Shown in pieces: positions 60,961-64,000 of a stretch of DNA of 64,000 nucleotides (its first letter is position 1; each line of letters begins with the position of its first letter). The DNA comes from Streptomyces sp. AC558_RSS880 (lineage in GTDB: Bacteria > Actinomycetota > Actinomycetes > Streptomycetales > Streptomycetaceae), in the NCBI RefSeq assembly GCF_019049255.1, contig NZ_JAGMUJ010000033.1, forward strand, positions 111,502 through 175,501, written 5' to 3'. The notes under the pieces were generated by a model. It saw only the letters and a list, made by a program, of their open reading frames with translations. It made no database searches and was not told the DNA's origin. The position numbers and the translations under genes were made by a program.

Positions 60961-61782
60961 TCACGGATCGAGGTCGGTCCCGGAGCGCTCGTCGAAGATC
61001 CGCATGGCCTTGGCGGTCACCGGGCCGGGGGCACCGGGCAGTTCGCGGCCGTCGACGCGGTACACGGCCTGGACGTCGCGCAGGGTGGAGGTGAGGAAGA
61101 TCTCCTCGGCCCGCTCCAGCACGTCCAGCGGCAGGTCGGTCTCCTTGGCGCCGGTCCACTCGACGGCGAGGGCGCGGGTGATGCCGGCGAGGCAGCCGGA
61201 GGCGAGGGGCGGGGTGTGGAGCTCGCCGTCGAGGACGACGAAGACGTTCGACCCGGTGCCCTCGCAGAGCTGTCCCACGGTGTTGCCGAACAGCGCCTCG
61301 GACGCGCCCCGCTCGCGGGCGCGGGCGAGGGCGACGACGTTCTCGGCGTACGAGGTGGTCTTCAGGCCGGTGAGCGCGCCGCGTTCGTTGCGGGTCCAGG
61401 GGACGGTGATCACCGCGGTGGAGTCGGGGCGGCGGGTGGTCTCACCGAGCGCGACCACGAGGGTCGGACCGTGCTCACCGCGGTCGGAGCCGAGCGGGCC
61501 GTGGCCGCCGGTGTAGGTGAGGCGCAGCCGGCCGAGCGGCATCGGGTTGGCCTCGAGGACGGCGGCGCAGGCGCGGCGGACCTCGTCGAGGTCGGGGTCG
61601 GGCAGTCCGAGCCCGCGGGCCGAGCGGGTCAGCCGGTCGAGGTGCCGGGTGAGCGCGAACGGACGGCCGTCCACGGCCTTCACCGTCTCGAAGACGCCGT
61701 CGCCCACGGTCAGTCCGTGGTCGAAGACGGAGACGCGGGCGGACTCGGTGTCCTGCAGCCCGCCGTCGAGCCAGATCTTCAC
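60961..61782 (-). CDS. Class IV aminotransferase / aminodeoxychorismate lyase (PabC-like)
   Basis: The 273-residue PLP enzyme has the catalytic lysine K141 in LKTTSYAENV, the family motif GTGSNVFVV and the C-terminal ITR segment (AGITRALAVEW). By context, coupled to a chorismate-binding enzyme gene, it is most likely 4-amino-4-deoxychorismate lyase, making p-aminobenzoate for folate. Branched-chain or D-amino-acid aminotransferases share the fold, so the substrate is inferred. The GTG start overlaps the pabB stop codon by GTGA. Confidence 0.85.
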   Translation of the reverse strand: MKIWLDGGLQDTESARVSVFDHGLTVGDGVFETVKAVDGRPFALTRHLDRLTRSARGLGLPDPDLDEVRRACAAVLEANPMPLGRLRLTYTGGHGPLGSDRGEHGPTLVVALGETTRRPDSTAVITVPWTRNERGALTGLKTTSYAENVVALARARERGASEALFGNTVGQLCEGTGSNVFVVLDGELHTPPLASGCLAGITRALAVEWTGAKETDLPLDVLERAEEIFLTSTLRDVQAVYRVDGRELPGAPGPVTAKAMRIFDERSGTDLDP

Positions 61783-62831
61783 CTCTGGGTCCCTTCACTC
61801 ATCTCGTACGTTCCCGACGCTACCGCGAGCAGCCGGGAGGCCTTCAGTTCGGTCTCCCGCCACTCCCCCTCGGGGTCGGAGCCCCAGGTGATCCCGGCGC
61901 CGGTGCCGAACCGCAGGACGGCGTCACCGCCCGTGGTCCGGTCGATCCAGAAGGTGCGGATACCCACCGCGAGCACGCCGGTGCCGCGGTCGGCGTCGAC
62001 CCAGCCGATGCCGCCGCAGTACGGACCGCGGGGCGCCGTCTCCAGCGCGTCGATGATCCGCAGCGCGCTGGACTTGGGCGCGCCGGTGACGGAGCCGGGC
62101 GGGAAGGCGGCACCGAGCAGCTCGGGCCATCCCGCACCGCCTCGCAGCTCGCCCCGCACGGTCGACACGAGGTGGACGAGTCCCGGGTGCTTCTCGACGG
62201 CGCACAGGTCGGGCACGGTCACCGTGCCGGTGTCGCAGACCTGTCCGATGTCGTTGCGGACCAGGTCGACGATCATCACGTTCTCGGCGTAGTCCTTCTC
62301 CAGCAGGTCGGCCTCGGTGCGCCCGGTGCCCTTGATCGGCCCGGACTCGACGACCCGGCCCTCCCGCCGCAGGAACAGTTCGGGTGACGCGGTGGCGATC
62401 TCCACCCCGTGGCCGGGCAGGCGAATCGTTCCGGCATACGGCGCCGGGTTGCCCCGGGCGAGCAGGGCGGTGAGGGCGTCCACGTCGGCGCCGGACGGCA
62501 CGGGCGCGGACAGGACACGGCAGAGGTTCGCCTGGTAGACCTCGCCGGCGGCTATGTGGTCGCGGATACGGCGTACGGCCGTCGTGTACGCGCCACGGTC
62601 GAGCGAGGACGTCCAGTCACCGGCCGCCGGCCCCCACCAGGCCCCCGGCACGGGGGCGGGAACCGGCTGCTCCCGGACCTCCCGGAAACGGGCGCAGGTC
62701 AGCCGGCCCTCGAAGTCGGCGGCGACGGCCCAGAACCCCGTGGAGTCCAGGGCGGCGGGGTCGTCGGTGACGTCGAGGAGACCGGTGGCGACGCGGTCGC
62801 CGAAGCGGGCGAGAGGGGGCAGGTCCAGCAC
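61779..62831 (-). CDS. Chorismate-binding aminodeoxychorismate synthase component I (PabB-like)
   Basis: The 350-residue protein has the chorismate-enzyme core with SPELFLR, the PIKGTGRT motif, ENVMIVDLVRNDIGQVC and the C-terminal FGTGAGITWGSDPE segment. It is shorter than anthranilate synthase and lacks a glutamine amidotransferase domain, which fits PabB. It adds ammonia to chorismate; the amidotransferase would be supplied by another locus. Start is GTG 62831. It is coupled to the PabC-like gene and divergent from the tRNA cluster. Confidence 0.88.
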   Translation of the reverse strand: MLDLPPLARFGDRVATGLLDVTDDPAALDSTGFWAVAADFEGRLTCARFREVREQPVPAPVPGAWWGPAAGDWTSSLDRGAYTTAVRRIRDHIAAGEVYQANLCRVLSAPVPSGADVDALTALLARGNPAPYAGTIRLPGHGVEIATASPELFLRREGRVVESGPIKGTGRTEADLLEKDYAENVMIVDLVRNDIGQVCDTGTVTVPDLCAVEKHPGLVHLVSTVRGELRGGAGWPELLGAAFPPGSVTGAPKSSALRIIDALETAPRGPYCGGIGWVDADRGTGVLAVGIRTFWIDRTTGGDAVLRFGTGAGITWGSDPEGEWRETELKASRLLAVASGTYEMSEGTQR

Positions 62832-62916
62832 ACGACGAGTCTATGGCGGGCACGGTTCCGGTGACCTGGGCATGTCCGTGAGCAGGCGCAGCGCAGCACG
62901 CTGCACAAACGGGTTT

Positions 62917-62944
62917 TTGTACTGGCCCCGGAATCCGCTAGAGT
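62917..62944 (+). promoter_or_regulatory. Putative promoter of the tRNA cluster
   Basis: TTGTAC (62917-62922) and TAGAGT (62939-62944) are spaced by 16 bp, a good vegetative-type pair. The predicted start near 62951 would give a 35-base leader before tRNA-Gly. No other strong promoter is seen in the cluster, so the five tRNAs may be one transcript. Confidence 0.65.
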
Positions 62945-62985
62945 TCAGTTCGTCGCCGGGACGCGCAAGCCGACCGAAACGACAG

Positions 62986-63058
62986 GCGGACGTAGCTCAG
63001 TTGGTAGAGCGCAACCTTGCCAAGGTTGAGGTCGCGAGTTCGAGCCTCGTCGTCCGCT
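62986..63058 (+). tRNA. tRNA-Gly (anticodon GCC)
   Basis: The 73-base gene folds with acceptor GCGGACG/CGTCCGC, anticodon arm CAACC-TTGCCAA-GGTTG (anticodon GCC) and T-loop TTCGAGC. The discriminator is T, and CCA is not encoded. It reads GGC and GGU codons. Confidence 0.97.
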
Positions 63059-63095
63059 CGAAGGAAGAGGGGGCTTCCCGGTCCCCTACACTCCT

Positions 63096-63166
63096 GGTGG
63101 AGTGGCCGAGAGGCGAGGCAACGGCCTGCAAAGCCGTCTACACGGGTTCAAATCCCGTCTCCACCT
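63096..63166 (+). tRNA. tRNA-Cys (anticodon GCA)
   Basis: The 71-base gene has acceptor GGTGGAG/CTCCACC, anticodon arm ACGGC-CTGCAAA-GCCGT (anticodon GCA), T-loop TTCAAAT and discriminator T. CCA follows directly at 63167-63169 and so appears to be encoded, unlike the other tRNAs in the cluster. Confidence 0.96.
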
Positions 63167-63170
63167 CCAA

Positions 63171-63242
63171 GGACGATTAGCTCAGCGGGAGAGCGCTTCC
63201 CTGACACGGAAGAGGTCACTGGTTCAATCCCAGTATCGTCCA
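63171..63242 (+). tRNA. tRNA-Val (anticodon GAC), copy 1
   Basis: The 72-base gene has acceptor GGACGAT/ATCGTCC, anticodon arm CTTCC-CTGACAC-GGAAG (anticodon GAC) and T-loop TTCAATC. It reads GUC and GUU codons. It begins five bases after the tRNA-Cys discriminator base. Confidence 0.96.
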
Positions 63243-63261
63243 CTGGATCTCCGGATCCCCC

Positions 63262-63333
63262 GCGCGATTAGCTCAGCGGGAGAGCGCTTCCCTGACACGG
63301 AAGAGGTCACTGGTTCAATCCCAGTATCGCGCA
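63262..63333 (+). tRNA. tRNA-Val (anticodon GAC), copy 2 with changed acceptor stem
   Basis: The body is identical to copies 1 and 3, but the acceptor stem is GCGCGAT/ATCGCGC. The changes at base pairs 2-71 and 3-70 compensate each other, so the stem remains fully paired. Confidence 0.96.
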
Positions 63334-63375
63334 CGCAGTACACACGAACCACTCCGCGGAGTGATCGTGTCCCGA

Positions 63376-63447
63376 GGACGATTAGCTCAGCGGGAGAGCG
63401 CTTCCCTGACACGGAAGAGGTCACTGGTTCAATCCCAGTATCGTCCA
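63376..63447 (+). tRNA. tRNA-Val (anticodon GAC), copy 3
   Basis: This gene is identical to copy 1 over all 72 bases. It is the last tRNA of the cluster and is followed after seven bases by a terminator hairpin. Confidence 0.96.
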
Positions 63448-63454
63448 CACCGCC

Positions 63455-63486
63455 CGAAGCCCCCGGTCGTCCGACCGGGGGCTTCG
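63455..63486. terminator. Terminator hairpin after the tRNA cluster
   Basis: A perfect 14-bp stem (63455-63468 with 63473-63486) with a four-base loop lies between the last tRNA and the convergent zinc-ribbon gene, which ends at 63498. It probably serves both directions. Confidence 0.85.
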
Positions 63487-63497
63487 TCGTGCGTCCG

Positions 63498-63782
63498 TCA
63501 GCTGGAGAAGAGCATGTGCCCGAAGCTCTTGTTGCGGTGGTGACCGTGGTGGCCGTGGCCGGCGTGCGGGGCGCCCCAGGCGGGAGCCGGGGCGGCCGGG
63601 TAGGCCTGCGGGGCGGCGGGCGGGGCCGGCGGCGCGGGCTGCGACCACTGGGCCTCCAGCCGGGTCAGCGACTCCAGCTCGCCGTAGTCGAGGAAGATGC
63701 CTCGGCACCCACTGCACTGCTCGATCTGGACACCGTTGCGGTTGTAGGTGTGCATCGGGGCACGGCACTTCGGACACTGCAT
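63498..63782 (-). CDS. Small zinc-ribbon (TFIIB-like) protein with histidine-rich tail
   Basis: The 94-residue protein starts MQCPKCRAPMHTYNRNGVQ and has two CxxC pairs (CPKC at 3-6 and CSGC at 23-26) followed by RGIFLDYGELESL, the zf-TFIIB family layout. The rest is Pro/Ala-rich and ends with a histidine-rich stretch (HAGHGHHGHHRNKSFGHM). The tail could bind metal. The family is common in bacteria but uncharacterised. The ATG gives the expected start right at the zinc knuckle. Confidence 0.9.
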   Translation of the reverse strand: MQCPKCRAPMHTYNRNGVQIEQCSGCRGIFLDYGELESLTRLEAQWSQPAPPAPPAAPQAYPAAPAPAWGAPHAGHGHHGHHRNKSFGHMLFSS

Positions 63783-63883
63783 GATCGGTTCAACTCCTCG
63801 CCGGTCGTTCCTGCTTCGCGTATCGCCAGGACAGACTCTGTCCGGCTGCGGGTCGGTTGCACCCTACGTCGCGAAACTTCGGC

Positions 63884-64000
63884 TCAGCCCGACGGGGTGA
63901 CGGGGCGGACCGAGCCCATGCGCGCGCAGGCGTCGACCAGCGACTGTTCCACCTCGTCCAAGGGCCGGCCGGCCACGACGGCCTTGGTGACGGCGCGGGC
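63884..64000 (-). CDS. C-terminal end of an unidentified protein (runs off the window)
   Basis: The minus strand is open from the window edge to a TGA at 63884-63886, encoding the last 38 residues: ARAVTKAVVAGRPLDEVEQS then LVDACARMGSVRPVTPSG. Codon use is typical and the segment reads as a helical C-terminus with a disordered tail. It is too short for me to identify. The 101 bp to the zinc-ribbon gene show no other feature. Confidence 0.6.
   Translation of the reverse strand, partial: ARAVTKAVVAGRPLDEVEQSLVDACARMGSVRPVTPSG

Noticed and set aside
63171..63447. Regularly spaced repeats that could suggest a CRISPR array
   Set aside because: The repeats are complete 72-base tRNA-Val genes with correct cloverleaf pairing, and the spacers are short and irregular. 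No cas gene is present.
63224..63448. Open frame covering the tRNA-Val copies (with a repeated GIEPVTSSVSGKRSP peptide)
   Set aside because: It is an antisense translation of tRNA genes and is a familiar annotation artefact.

Overview
This 64-kb window is chromosomal DNA from a high-GC actinomycete, almost certainly a Streptomyces. It carries the developmental regulators bldD and ssgB, and the gene order pyrR/bldD/nusB/efp ... relA/apt/secFD/yajC/ruvBAC ... pdxST ... thrS ... ssgB is the conserved core order known from S. coelicolor. GTG starts and 1-4 base stop/start overlaps are frequent, T-tract terminators are rare, and third codon positions are strongly GC. These traits are also typical of the genus. 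I saw no insertion sequence, prophage or CRISPR array.

Layout. Bases 1-15.6 kb hold the start of pyrB, pyrR with a candidate PyrR-binding leader hairpin, bldD on the plus strand with a likely autoregulatory operator and a perfect terminator, and then a long minus-strand run: nusB, efp, an M24 peptidase-like gene, a P-loop gene, the shikimate genes aroB-aroK-aroC, a small repeat-bearing membrane protein, aroE, mltG, ruvX, alaS and two small envelope-type genes. Bases 15.7-26.0 kb hold rpsD, rarA, a vitamin K epoxide reductase family gene, hisS, a metallo-beta-lactamase-fold hydrolase, plus-strand cyclophilin and DUF349 genes, and relA. Bases 26.2-35.8 kb hold apt, secF, secD, yajC, ruvB, ruvA, ruvC, yebC, pdxT, pdxS and a LemA-like gene. 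Bases 35.9-48.7 kb hold the phosphatidylinositol mannoside cluster (pimA, acyltransferase, pgsA), two plus-strand genes (a degenerate EF-G-like GTPase and a membrane protein), a HIT protein, thrS, an uncharacterised two-gene unit with a DUF4365 protein, and a divergent DnaQ-type exonuclease.

The clearest accessory segment is 48.75-56.4 kb. Two identical tRNA-Val(CAC) genes, inside a 78-bp direct repeat, flank an SRPBCC gene and a complete-looking rhamnogalacturonan uptake and degradation cassette: a lipoprotein binding protein, two permeases, a DUF624/YesL-like protein and a YetA-like exo-lyase. The cassette has its own promoter and LacI-type operator palindromes but no ATPase or regulator gene in the window. 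From 56.4 kb the core resumes with a PGPGW membrane protein, ssgB, a CGNR zinc-finger regulator, small membrane proteins, a DsbA/FrnE-like protein, a tandem GNAT acetyltransferase, the pabB/pabC-like folate pair, a five-gene tRNA cluster (Gly, Cys, three Val) and a zinc-ribbon protein. The window ends inside an unidentified gene.

Most of the region serves translation, aromatic amino-acid and cofactor synthesis, Holliday-junction repair, protein export, stringent response and membrane lipid synthesis. The least explained items are the DUF4365 gene pair, the EF-G-like GTPase that has lost its catalytic histidine and guanine-specificity motif, the M24 protein with altered metal ligands, and the tRNA-flanked catabolic cassette.
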